Virus record (IMG/VR): IMGVR_UViG_3300032562_000037 | Coordinates: 1-51,920 of that record | Source of the DNA: a virus | Length of the DNA: 51,920 bases | Direction: 5' to 3' (one strand) | Notes under the pieces: generated by a model | Told to the model about the DNA's origin: nothing | Database searches by the model: none | What the model saw: the letters and a program-made list of their open reading frames with translations, nothing else | Part shown: piece after piece, positions 14,744 to 21,654 of the stretch | How positions within the stretch are numbered: the first letter of the stretch is position 1 | Layout of the letters: each line of letters opens with the position of its first letter | Program-made: the position numbers and the translations under genes

Positions 14744-16907
14744 ACGATGCCCCAAAATTCACCGGCTGCATGTTCGCACCCTGAGATAATGGGGCGGTGG
14801 GAGCCGCAGCCTGTTCGGGTGGATTCGTAGCCTGCTGAATCGCGGCCTGATGAACTGCCTGATCCTTGGCCATCAAGTGCTTGGAAATGCCCATTAGCAT
14901 TTCGTGCGACTGTTGACCCTTGAGCTTCAATTCCTCCATCTGCGCCTGGAGCAAAGTCTTGTTTGAATCATGGTCCATTTGTGTCTGATGCTTGGTCAGT
15001 TCGGTCTGGGCCTGAATCTGAGCGATCTGGAGGCGCGTTTGTTCGGTATTGGCCAGATCGGTTTCCTTCTGGAGAGTGGCCGAAAGCTGCTGAATCATCT
15101 GTTGAGCCTGGCCAAGTTGGGCCTGCAACGCCTGGGGATCGGGCTTGTTTTTCTGATCAATCGGCTGGAGCGCGGGAGGCAGTAGCTTTTCAAGCCGCTT
15201 TTTCAACTCGGCAGATTCCGGGAAGTCCATAAGCCCGACAATCAGGTCCATGCAGTAATTGGAAATCGCCGGATTCTTCATGGCAAGCTGAGTAAGCTGG
15301 TTCAGGTTTTCCTGCCGTTTGGTATGGTAGGACGGGCCGGAATCTACAGTAACGGCATATTCGCCCGTGGACAGGTCAAATACCTTCCCAACTGCCGCCA
15401 GTTCCCCGCCGTCCTCCGGCTGGGCAGCGCCATTGACCCCGACAGATTGATACTTCCCGCCCAGCCCAAGAATGCGGATCACTTCCGGCTCGGTCATGGT
15501 CTTGCGGATCAAGTCCAGGAGCTGCTTGCCAAGCACTCGGATGGCCCGGGTCAGGTTGTCGCTAAAATTGTAGTGCGCGACATTGCCCGCATTCTGGAGC
15601 GCCTTGATCGCAACTCCAGATTGATCGTTCGCCATCTTTTCGCCCAGCGTAGGATCAAAGATTGCGCTGGTCGCCTTGATATCATTGTCGAGCATCTGGG
15701 CGACGGCCATCATCCCCTGAATTGGGGGTTCTGCGCTCTGCCGCTGGGGAATCGGAAGGGGGATCTCGGACCCTTCAACCTGGGTTTTATAGGTCAAGTA
15801 AGGAAGGTCCAGGACGTTTACCGATGCCCAGTCGTCCTTGTGGTCATCAACAGAACCCTCCGCAACCAACCATGGATTTTTGGGAGCCCGGGCGATCATC
15901 TCCAGGATAACCGTCTGGATAGTGTTTAACATGACCTGGGTTTCTTTGGTGTTCCGGACCAGACCGCTGTAAACCCTATTGCCATTATCTAGGATCGAGT
16001 CCCCAAAGATGGGGATGATCGGGATATCCTCACCGATCCACTCCGTTTCCTCAAGAATCTCTCCGGGGGCACAAAGCTTATACCACTTCACCACCAGGCG
16101 GTAATCGTCGCGCTCGATAGGTTTCCCATCGGGGTCTTTGGAAATCTGCTTCAGTTGACGGGGAGTGCAGTCGGCCTTGTCCATGACCGTTCCGTCTTTG
16201 AGCTTGCAGAGGGTATATTTTTCGTGCGTCTTGACGTAATATTCCACAACCATAGCAGACTTGGTATCGGAGTCAAACCAGTTGGGGAACTTGGATGCAA
16301 TATTGAGCCAAGACTGCCAAGACCGGCAAGCCAGATCGGATTCCGGGTATTCCTCTACAAATTCATCATGGCTCAGGAGGTCCATAACGAAGGCATAGGT
16401 GATATCCGAGCCGTCAACCTCACGGAATGCTGGATCGATGTAGACCATGAATGGATTCGGGACCGCCTGGATTTTGATTTGCTGGTCGAACGATCCCGGC
16501 TTGTATTCGGTCATGAGCCGCATGAATCCGATGCCGCCCTGAACCGCATGTTCAAATCCGGTATCATAGGCAAGGTCTGCCCGTGACTGGTATTCGATAT
16601 GTCGGGCGATCCCCTGGAGAACGTCCGCAGTATCAGCATCGGCTTGGGTGTTTACAGCGTGGTAGCAGATCGCAGGGCGGTTGTCGCGCTGCTGATTGCA
16701 TATCTGCTTCACCTGAGCATTCAAGCGATCTGAGGCGATTGTAGGCTTGCCTACGCGGGCCGACTTGGCATCTTCCGGCCACTGATTCGCCGGGGAAAGA
16801 AAGTTAATTTCTTCAATAGAAATTTTATATTGATCTTCCCAAGATTCAATTGTATATTTCAAACGCTCACAAACGGTATCTTCAAAAGACTTTTCGGCAG
16901 CGGCCAT
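14739..16907 (-). CDS. Portal protein, P22 gp1-like
   Basis: Dodecameric head vertex channel. 722 aa matches the P22 portal size. The N-terminal helix is followed by FLSPANQWPED and RPAICYHAVN, then the RHIEYQSRADLAYDTGFEHA helix, a beta wing with NPFMVYIDPAFREVDGSD, and a WIGEDIPIIPIFG strand. The C-terminal about 140 residues are Gln-rich helices (QLGQAQQMIQQLSATLQKET), equivalent to the P22 barrel. The start has GAGGG upstream, placed between a terminator-promoter pair and the coding region. Confidence 0.9.
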   Translation of the reverse strand: MAAAEKSFEDTVCERLKYTIESWEDQYKISIEEINFLSPANQWPEDAKSARVGKPTIASDRLNAQVKQICNQQRDNRPAICYHAVNTQADADTADVLQGIARHIEYQSRADLAYDTGFEHAVQGGIGFMRLMTEYKPGSFDQQIKIQAVPNPFMVYIDPAFREVDGSDITYAFVMDLLSHDEFVEEYPESDLACRSWQSWLNIASKFPNWFDSDTKSAMVVEYYVKTHEKYTLCKLKDGTVMDKADCTPRQLKQISKDPDGKPIERDDYRLVVKWYKLCAPGEILEETEWIGEDIPIIPIFGDSILDNGNRVYSGLVRNTKETQVMLNTIQTVILEMIARAPKNPWLVAEGSVDDHKDDWASVNVLDLPYLTYKTQVEGSEIPLPIPQRQSAEPPIQGMMAVAQMLDNDIKATSAIFDPTLGEKMANDQSGVAIKALQNAGNVAHYNFSDNLTRAIRVLGKQLLDLIRKTMTEPEVIRILGLGGKYQSVGVNGAAQPEDGGELAAVGKVFDLSTGEYAVTVDSGPSYHTKRQENLNQLTQLAMKNPAISNYCMDLIVGLMDFPESAELKKRLEKLLPPALQPIDQKNKPDPQALQAQLGQAQQMIQQLSATLQKETDLANTEQTRLQIAQIQAQTELTKHQTQMDHDSNKTLLQAQMEELKLKGQQSHEMLMGISKHLMAKDQAVHQAAIQQATNPPEQAAAPTAPLSQGANMQPVNFGASL

Positions 16908-16913
16908 TCAACA

Positions 16914-16932
16914 CCCTCACATATTTATTATA
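16914..16932 (-). promoter_or_regulatory. Late promoter-like element before portal
   Basis: Minus-strand TATAATAAATATGTGAGGG, 6 bases before the portal ATG, in a true intergenic space and downstream of an intrinsic terminator. The GAGGG is the ribosome binding site, so the 5' leader would be short. Confidence 0.7.
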
Positions 16933-16969
16933 GCGGGTGGGGTGTTTTGTTATTTTTACTAGCGCAACG

Positions 16970-16997
16970 AAAAATCCCCCGCCGCCAGACGAGGGAT
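16970..16997 (-). terminator. Intrinsic terminator before the portal operon
   Basis: The minus strand forms ATCCCTCG/CGGGGGAT (8 bp, one U-G) with an 8-base loop, followed by TTTT. It ends the cargo/lysis operon (17190-21359). The about 190 bases between this hairpin and the gene at 17190 contain nothing I can assign, apart from an AT-rich stretch around 17030-17110. Confidence 0.7.
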
Positions 16998-17189
16998 CGA
17001 AAATATTTCATCCGGCGTGGTCACAGATTAATATTCTCTCAAGGTAATTATACACATCAGGAAGGGCCGCGCAAGAACTATTTTAAAAAAGATCGTGCAT
17101 GGTTAAATTTACCCCGTGAAGTCGGTCGCCAGGTTCAAAATGCCGACGGCGAGATTAAACGTTGCGAGTATTGGATTCATGGTTCCGTC

Positions 17190-17555
17190 CTAGACGAGTT
17201 TACAAGGAATCTCTGCGTCTTCATTGAACGCATAAACTGCGCACATGCGATGATATCCATCCGCGATGACCAGATCATTCCCATGTCGCACCATAAGTAT
17301 AGGCGAAAGAGGGTCGCCGTGTCGGATTTTTTTGATGTTTTTCTTGACGTGGGAATTGCTCACCCCAAGCAAGGAAAGCCTGGATGCACGGAAAATATCT
17401 TTGGCATTGAAGTGCCGCATTGGCGCATCCATGAGCGCCTGGATTGCGTGCCGAGCATAAACATCGCTGCCCACGAGGCACAGGTATTCATATGCAGCGG
17501 GATAATCGTGGGGCTGAGGTTCGACCCGCCACTTGATTTCGATTTTGTTTTTCAT
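17190..17555 (-). CDS. ParB/Srx-fold small protein (121 aa)
   Basis: Carries the ParB-N/sulfiredoxin-like signature: IRHGDPLSPILMVRHGNDLV followed by IADGYHRMCAVYAF, with the DGYHR turn where ParB proteins bind nucleotide. An upstream KDIFRASRLSLLGV segment is typical of a conserved stand-alone version found in phages and bacteria. There is no DNA-binding HTH, so a partition role is unlikely; a nuclease or phosphotransfer role is unproven. Confidence 0.75.
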   Translation of the reverse strand: MKNKIEIKWRVEPQPHDYPAAYEYLCLVGSDVYARHAIQALMDAPMRHFNAKDIFRASRLSLLGVSNSHVKKNIKKIRHGDPLSPILMVRHGNDLVIADGYHRMCAVYAFNEDAEIPCKLV

Positions 17556-17556
17556 A

Positions 17557-17646
17557 TCACTCCCAGAAGGTCAGAACAAAGACTACCACAATCAGAGCCA
17601 CAATGCACCAGGGATATTCAGCGACGAAACGAACAAACCATTTCAT
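17557..17646 (-). CDS. Membrane micropeptide (29 aa)
   Basis: ATG at 17646 overlaps the stop of the upstream gene (ATGA) and its TGA is one base before the next start. The peptide has a basic N-terminus (MKWFVRF) and one hydrophobic segment (CIVALIVVVFVLTF) ending in Trp-Glu. It could be an accessory holin-type or membrane-stress peptide; function unknown. Too small for routine ORF calling. Confidence 0.6.
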   Translation of the reverse strand: MKWFVRFVAEYPWCIVALIVVVFVLTFWE

Positions 17647-17885
17647 GACTCAATCTCCCTCACTGCAATTTTGACTTTGGCCGGGATTGGCTTAGGTTTA
17701 GGAATTGATACCATGTCGCACTGAAACGAATCATACCATCGGAGCGCGGCAAGCGCATGACGGGCTTCGGTTTCGTCCCACGACTGGAGAACTGTTGATG
17801 CGATATCTCCGTCTTCATCCAGTTTCAAAATGTTCCAACTAGATTCGTCATCGTCGTCTAGTTTTTCCAGCCTCCACTCGCTCAC
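17643..17885 (-). CDS. Small acidic protein (80 aa)
   Basis: Not recognised. Acidic N-terminal half (LEKLDDDDESSW) and a Lys/Pro-rich C-terminal segment (IPKPKPIPAKVKIAV). The start overlaps the metallophosphoesterase stop as ATGA. Confidence 0.65.
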   Translation of the reverse strand: MSEWRLEKLDDDDESSWNILKLDEDGDIASTVLQSWDETEARHALAALRWYDSFQCDMVSIPKPKPIPAKVKIAVREIES

Positions 17886-18949
17886 ACAACCTCCGTCTCG
17901 ATTTTGGTTGGATGCTCTACCTCAAAATACCGCCTACGTTCAACCGCGAAGTTCCGGACAATGTCTTTGCCTGCAATTTCCCACGAAAGGATCAATCCAC
18001 CTAGCGCGGGTTGACCGCCCAGCCGCTTAGAGAATGCGGAACCGCTGGCCTGAAATGTAGGACAAAGGACAGCAAAAACTCCGCGGTCCTCTACCACTGC
18101 AAACTGATGGAGATGGCCGGCCAGGCAAATATGTGGCTTCTGGCCAGCCCCATATGATTCCACGTGTTTCTGTAGCTTATAGGATTTACTATAGGCAGCG
18201 CCGCCTAATGGGTGCCAAAGCTCGATGACCGCGCCCAGTATGGACAAGAACGCGCCACAGGTGCCGTAGAACCGGATATCATTCCGTCCATGTTCGCGGA
18301 AGTATCCAACGATGAATGCGCCCACATTGACGCCGCTGGCCGAGTGGAAAGTCTCACAGTGATTCCCTGTGATTGCGTGGTAATTCAATCCAGACAGTCG
18401 CGGCAACGTTTCATACAGGTCTTGAGTCTGATCCTCAAGGCCCGTGTGACTTAACTCGAAAATACCGTGCTGATAACATCCATCCAGCAAATCGCCGGGA
18501 ATCAGAATATGCCGGATCCCGCGTGAATACATGTGTTCGACGCAATCCTGGATTTGTGCCCGGAGGCAATACTTGGACCCGAGATGAAGATCGGAAATGA
18601 CACCGATTATCTGACGTTCACCGTTGGTGGGCTGGATCAAGGTATCTTGGACGGTGCGGATTTGTTCATTGGGAGACAGGAAGATATGGTCATTGCCTAT
18701 CTGTAGGTCAATGCCACGATCCTTGGCATTCGTCATGAGGTTCCGCACAACAGACGGAGACTTCCCCAGTTTGTCGCACAGGGCCTCGAATTCGATAGGC
18801 TTGCGAGTCGCGGCAATGAGCGACTGGATATCAGCGTTCAACTTGCCCGACTGTTCAGTATTCGTGAATGGTGAAGATTTATGAACAGCGGCCCGTCGTG
18901 CCCGCTTTGTGGCATTCCATCGGTCTCTGGCCTCCCTCGTGTTTCCCAT
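17882..18949 (-). CDS. Calcineurin-like metallophosphoesterase with N-terminal helical domain
   Basis: Residues 114-340 hold the metal-binding motifs of the superfamily: SDLHLGS (Asp120, His122), PGDLLDG (Asp153), GNHC (Asn196, His197) and AGHLH (His279, His281). The N-terminal about 110 residues look like a small winged-helix/HTH domain (EALCDKLGKSPSVVRNLMTN). Phage homologues are often called DNA phosphoesterases, but the substrate is not known. TAATG junction with the upstream pseudogene. Confidence 0.85.
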   Translation of the reverse strand: MGNTREARDRWNATKRARRAAVHKSSPFTNTEQSGKLNADIQSLIAATRKPIEFEALCDKLGKSPSVVRNLMTNAKDRGIDLQIGNDHIFLSPNEQIRTVQDTLIQPTNGERQIIGVISDLHLGSKYCLRAQIQDCVEHMYSRGIRHILIPGDLLDGCYQHGIFELSHTGLEDQTQDLYETLPRLSGLNYHAITGNHCETFHSASGVNVGAFIVGYFREHGRNDIRFYGTCGAFLSILGAVIELWHPLGGAAYSKSYKLQKHVESYGAGQKPHICLAGHLHQFAVVEDRGVFAVLCPTFQASGSAFSKRLGGQPALGGLILSWEIAGKDIVRNFAVERRRYFEVEHPTKIETEVV

Positions 18950-19327
18950 TAGACGATCCTATCAAGAGAGTCCACTACCTCAACCTTGGGCCAGTAGTGG
19001 AACAGGTTTTCTGGCTTGCCAATGACGATGATCCGTTTCCCTAGCGCTAATGCAATGCCAAATTCAACATGCCGACCCCCTCGGGGAGGTTGGTTCCCCT
19101 GGGGCTCGGCAAAGAACACGAGCGCATCGCAACTGGAAAGTTCCTTGATGTCCCGAACTGCAAGATCCCGCAGGGCATCATCGGACAATTCTCCAAGTTG
19201 AACGGTCGGAAGGTAAACCTCCTGGTGCCAAGTGGACACAACATCATGCCCTCTTGACTCCAGTATTTCCGCCGCTTCCCAGACGGAAACCTTTTTTCGA
19301 GTAGGCAGCGGCGACGTAAATTTTCAT
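18949..19327 (-). pseudogene. Nucleoside 2-deoxyribosyltransferase-like gene split by a frameshift
   Basis: The gene opens at ATG 19327 (ATGA overlap with the upstream stop) with MKIYVAAAYSKK, the usual start of this family, then runs into a stop at about 19244. In the next frame the expected continuation VSVWEAAEILESRGHDVVST leads on to a GGRHVEFGIALALGKRIIVI block and FHYWP, the conserved nucleotide-binding end. The frames meet at an A6 tract (plus T6, 19292-19297); five A would restore one 125-residue protein. Either a sequencing or assembly indel, a true inactivation, or a +1/-2 slip site. Confidence 0.8.
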
Positions 19328-19524
19328 TCGTGGTCCGATTCGTCCGCGCTGGTGGTCTCTAGCGATTCAGGGTAGAAAATTTCATCGACACTGTTCCTGG
19401 AATATCCGGCAGCAAGCAGGACCGGAACCATGAGATCATCGACAACATCTTCAACTGTGAAATCTTCTTCAGGGATTTCAACCGAGTAGACCCCATAACA
19501 ATTTTCGAGCGTGAGCTTGGTCAT
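19324..19524 (-). CDS. Small acidic protein (66 aa)
   Basis: Not recognised. The ATG at 19524 follows AAAGGTTGATC and lies 2 bases after the upstream stop; a longer in-frame start is less likely. The protein begins with a beta strand pair and has an acidic C-terminal tail (SLETTSADESDHE). Confidence 0.65.
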   Translation of the reverse strand: MTKLTLENCYGVYSVEIPEEDFTVEDVVDDLMVPVLLAAGYSRNSVDEIFYPESLETTSADESDHE

Positions 19525-19526
19525 GA

Positions 19527-20012
19527 TCAACCTTTCAGCCTGTGGAGAACTTTGCCTGGCAGAATCCATGAAAGGAACGGGGTGATCCTGTTCACTTCAT
19601 CTGCATCGTAGGATTCGTGATGGCCTTTCATGTAACACATTGTTTCCGCTTCCGAACAGAACCACTTGTCGGGGCTGGTCCAGTTCCGATGGAAAAGGAA
19701 TCCAAAAATCCCTAGCGTGTCATAGGGCAAACCCTCGGATTCTACATTGGGATACTTCGGGTCATACCCGGTCTGTTCCCTGAACCACTGGATTGCCAGA
19801 TCAGGCCGGGAGCACGGCTTGGCCTTGGACACGACAACCGAATTGTCACGGAGGAACGATTGGAGCCTAACCCTTCGGCACTTGGGGTAGCGGGCCTCAT
19901 TGACCCATTTGCCATTGGGCTCAAGAACCGCAACGTGGCTATACGGAGACCACGTAAAGATCCGGATGGCCCAAGAGATTAGGGTATTAGACCGGGCATA
20001 GAGTGAAATCAT
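19527..20012 (-). CDS. Permuted NlpC/P60 (YiiX-like) papain-fold hydrolase
   Basis: Shows the permuted papain-like arrangement: His26 in PYSHVAVL first and the Cys in KWFCSEAE (Cys119) later, with a Tyr-rich PYDTLGIFGF strand between. Members hydrolyse amide or ester bonds in peptidoglycan or lipids. Position inside the lysis region suggests a second wall- or membrane-active enzyme. Start overlaps the holin-like gene stop (ATGA). Confidence 0.75.
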   Translation of the reverse strand: MISLYARSNTLISWAIRIFTWSPYSHVAVLEPNGKWVNEARYPKCRRVRLQSFLRDNSVVVSKAKPCSRPDLAIQWFREQTGYDPKYPNVESEGLPYDTLGIFGFLFHRNWTSPDKWFCSEAETMCYMKGHHESYDADEVNRITPFLSWILPGKVLHRLKG

Positions 20013-20296
20013 CGGCCATCCCCGTTGAAAACACTGTGGACCATGGTGGAGAACAGGACTAAGACACCGGTCTCAAGGCTCTTGAATAGGTCCAACTGCT
20101 CAGCTGGGATTCGGTGAGTCGCCAGGAGGCAGGTCATCAGGATAAGCAGGGCCAGAGTCCCCGCCGCCAACCACGCCGATGGACGACTGAAAATCACCGT
20201 CCAGGCAGATCCAGTTGAGCCCTGCGGAATAGGGATCTGGGGCGTAGGGATCTGCGGGATCGCCCCACTGGTAGGGAAATCAGGCACGGTTCCCAC
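20009..20296 (-). CDS. Holin-like membrane protein (95 aa)
   Basis: A Pro/Ile-rich N-terminal segment (residues 5-28) is followed by two hydrophobic segments, AWLAAGTLALLILMTCLLA and a weaker ETGVLVLFSTMVHSVF. Size, topology and the adjacent endolysin fit a holin or antiholin. The start is GTG 20296; a GTG at 20287 with GGTGGG upstream is an equally good choice. Confidence 0.6.
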   Translation of the reverse strand: MGTVPDFPTSGAIPQIPTPQIPIPQGSTGSAWTVIFSRPSAWLAAGTLALLILMTCLLATHRIPAEQLDLFKSLETGVLVLFSTMVHSVFNGDGR

Positions 20297-20298
20297 CG

Positions 20299-20568
20299 TT
20301 AGGCCGCCGGGGTAGGGGCCGAGGCCGAAAGCGCGGTAACGGCATTCTGAAGCGCAGTGACGAAGGGGGCCGTATCGGTCACGGCCAGCTTCAGGAACGC
20401 CTCAGCCACGAGCAGATTGGCCGCGAGGGTGGCCATCACCGGGGAAGTCGCGCCAACAGCAGCGAGGGACGACTGGAGCGCGGTGATCTGGGTAAGGATG
20501 GTGTTCAGTTCGGCCTCGCCCTTGATAGCGAAGTTTTCGATACCGACGAAGAAACTAGAAGCAGACAT
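20299..20568 (-). CDS. Small Ala-rich helical protein (89 aa)
   Basis: Not recognised. Good AGGAGG before the ATG. Residues 10-85 are amphipathic and Ala/Leu/Thr-rich (LLVAEAFLKLAVTDTAPF), and the end is SAPTPAA. It sits between the endolysin and holin-like genes; similar small Ala-rich proteins accompany lysis genes in some phages, but no role can be assigned. Confidence 0.6.
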   Translation of the reverse strand: MSASSFFVGIENFAIKGEAELNTILTQITALQSSLAAVGATSPVMATLAANLLVAEAFLKLAVTDTAPFVTALQNAVTALSASAPTPAA

Positions 20569-20583
20569 TGGCCCTCCTGGGCG

Positions 20584-21102
20584 CTAGGTTGGGATTGCGG
20601 AAGCCCTACGGAGCCAGCCAGAAAGGAATGGTTGGTCGTTAGGGTGTTGAGCGGCGATACTTTCGTAATGCGCCGTAGAGACGGATACCAGAGCATTCAT
20701 GAGCTTGCCGGGGTCACAGCTATTGATTGCGGATTCGGTGGCGGGGCCGTAGCTGTCGTCAACCGCAACGGGATATCCGCACTGGACAAGGGATTCCTGG
20801 GCCAATTTAATGCCACTCGGGAGCCCGTTATTAACGTCCATGTCAAACACCTTGGTTGCGATCACCTGACTGGCCACTCCATCAAACTTCCAATATCCTA
20901 GTCTATAGAATAGACTAATCTGATCGGGTGTCAAGGCCCAAGTACCTCCCGGAAAATTTAATTCAGGGTGACGCTTATTGAAGTCGGCCAACGCGGATGT
21001 TGAGACTCCGCAGTTCGTCCGGCCCCCAGAATCTCCCACGAGGTTGCATTTACCACCTTCCCATCCGAGGATAAACGGGAGCGCCCGGAGGAAGTCGGCC
21101 AT
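20584..21102 (-). CDS. Endolysin, GH108-type N-acetylmuramidase
   Basis: Cleaves the glycan strand of peptidoglycan at the end of infection. The N-terminal domain has the family signature ILGWEGGKCNLVGDSGGRTN with Glu15 as catalytic acid, then GVSTSALADF. Residues about 110-172 match the C-terminal peptidoglycan-binding 3 domain, ending NDQPFLSGWLRRA. Length 172 aa is typical. No signal peptide or SAR segment, so export depends on a holin, as expected for a Gram-negative host. Confidence 0.92.
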   Translation of the reverse strand: MADFLRALPFILGWEGGKCNLVGDSGGRTNCGVSTSALADFNKRHPELNFPGGTWALTPDQISLFYRLGYWKFDGVASQVIATKVFDMDVNNGLPSGIKLAQESLVQCGYPVAVDDSYGPATESAINSCDPGKLMNALVSVSTAHYESIAAQHPNDQPFLSGWLRRASAIPT

Positions 21103-21104
21103 CC

Positions 21105-21359
21105 TCAGCGCCTATCGCCCTTGCTGTTCTTGAGCAACATATCGATCTTATCGTCCATCTTGCTGAGCACAGCCATCATTTCTTGCCGATTCTGCTGCAA
21201 CTCCTGAATCTGGACGCTATGTTCAGTGAGCTTCGATTCCACGCTTGCACTCGTATTGCCATACCAAAGCATGACTGAGCCTATTACCGAAATGGCCATA
21301 ATGATAGACCCAAACGGAACCGTGCGGTCAAGGCTCCACCCTTCTTTGTGCTCAGTCAT
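21105..21359 (-). CDS. Membrane protein with coiled coil, spanin- or holin-like (84 aa)
   Basis: A short cytoplasmic N-terminus (MTEHKEGWSLDR) is followed by one membrane segment (about 17-36, FGSIIMAISVIGSVMLWY) and then a long coiled coil to the end. This is the layout of an i-spanin; no separate o-spanin lipoprotein is visible. It starts the lysis operon just after a late promoter-like site and AAGGAG. Confidence 0.65.
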   Translation of the reverse strand: MTEHKEGWSLDRTVPFGSIIMAISVIGSVMLWYGNTSASVESKLTEHSVQIQELQQNRQEMMAVLSKMDDKIDMLLKNSKGDRR

Positions 21360-21367
21360 GCCAATCT

Positions 21368-21386
21368 CTCCTTACTATCTATTATA
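21368..21386 (-). promoter_or_regulatory. Late promoter-like element before lysis genes
   Basis: Minus-strand TATAATAGATAGTAAGGAG, whose TAA is the stop codon of the 90-residue gene at 21382. The AAGGAG serves the lysis gene at 21359. Full match to TATAATANATA. Confidence 0.7.
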
Positions 21387-21654
21387 CTCCAGACAAACCC
21401 ATAGCCGGGGACGCGCTGCCTGCGGGAGTGGGGGGAGCACCGCCCGCACCGGATAGTCCGGGCGACTTGACCGCGCTATGGACCTGAGTTCCGATCCTCT
21501 TGGGAGTAACCTTCTCATGGATGGGGGAATTGCCGGTTGCAGGTCCATTGAACCCGGCGGTTGGAGGAATGGGGGAACTAAAATTACTACCCATCATTGC
21601 ATGAAACGCCTGCTGATGGGCGATGGGGGCATGGACCCACGGCATAGACGTCAT
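21382..21654 (-). CDS. Pro/Gly/Ser-rich small protein (90 aa)
   Basis: Not recognised. Low complexity and probably disordered (SGAGGAPPTPAGSASPAMGL), with a His-rich N-terminus. ATGA overlap with the ejection protein gene suggests a virion or ejection accessory. Confidence 0.55.
   Translation of the reverse strand: MTSMPWVHAPIAHQQAFHAMMGSNFSSPIPPTAGFNGPATGNSPIHEKVTPKRIGTQVHSAVKSPGLSGAGGAPPTPAGSASPAMGLSGV

Noticed and set aside
16830-17648. 272-codon plus-strand frame across the portal-ParB gap.
   Set aside because: Most of it is antisense to the ParB-fold and portal genes and it crosses a terminator and promoter of the other strand; no Shine-Dalgarno.
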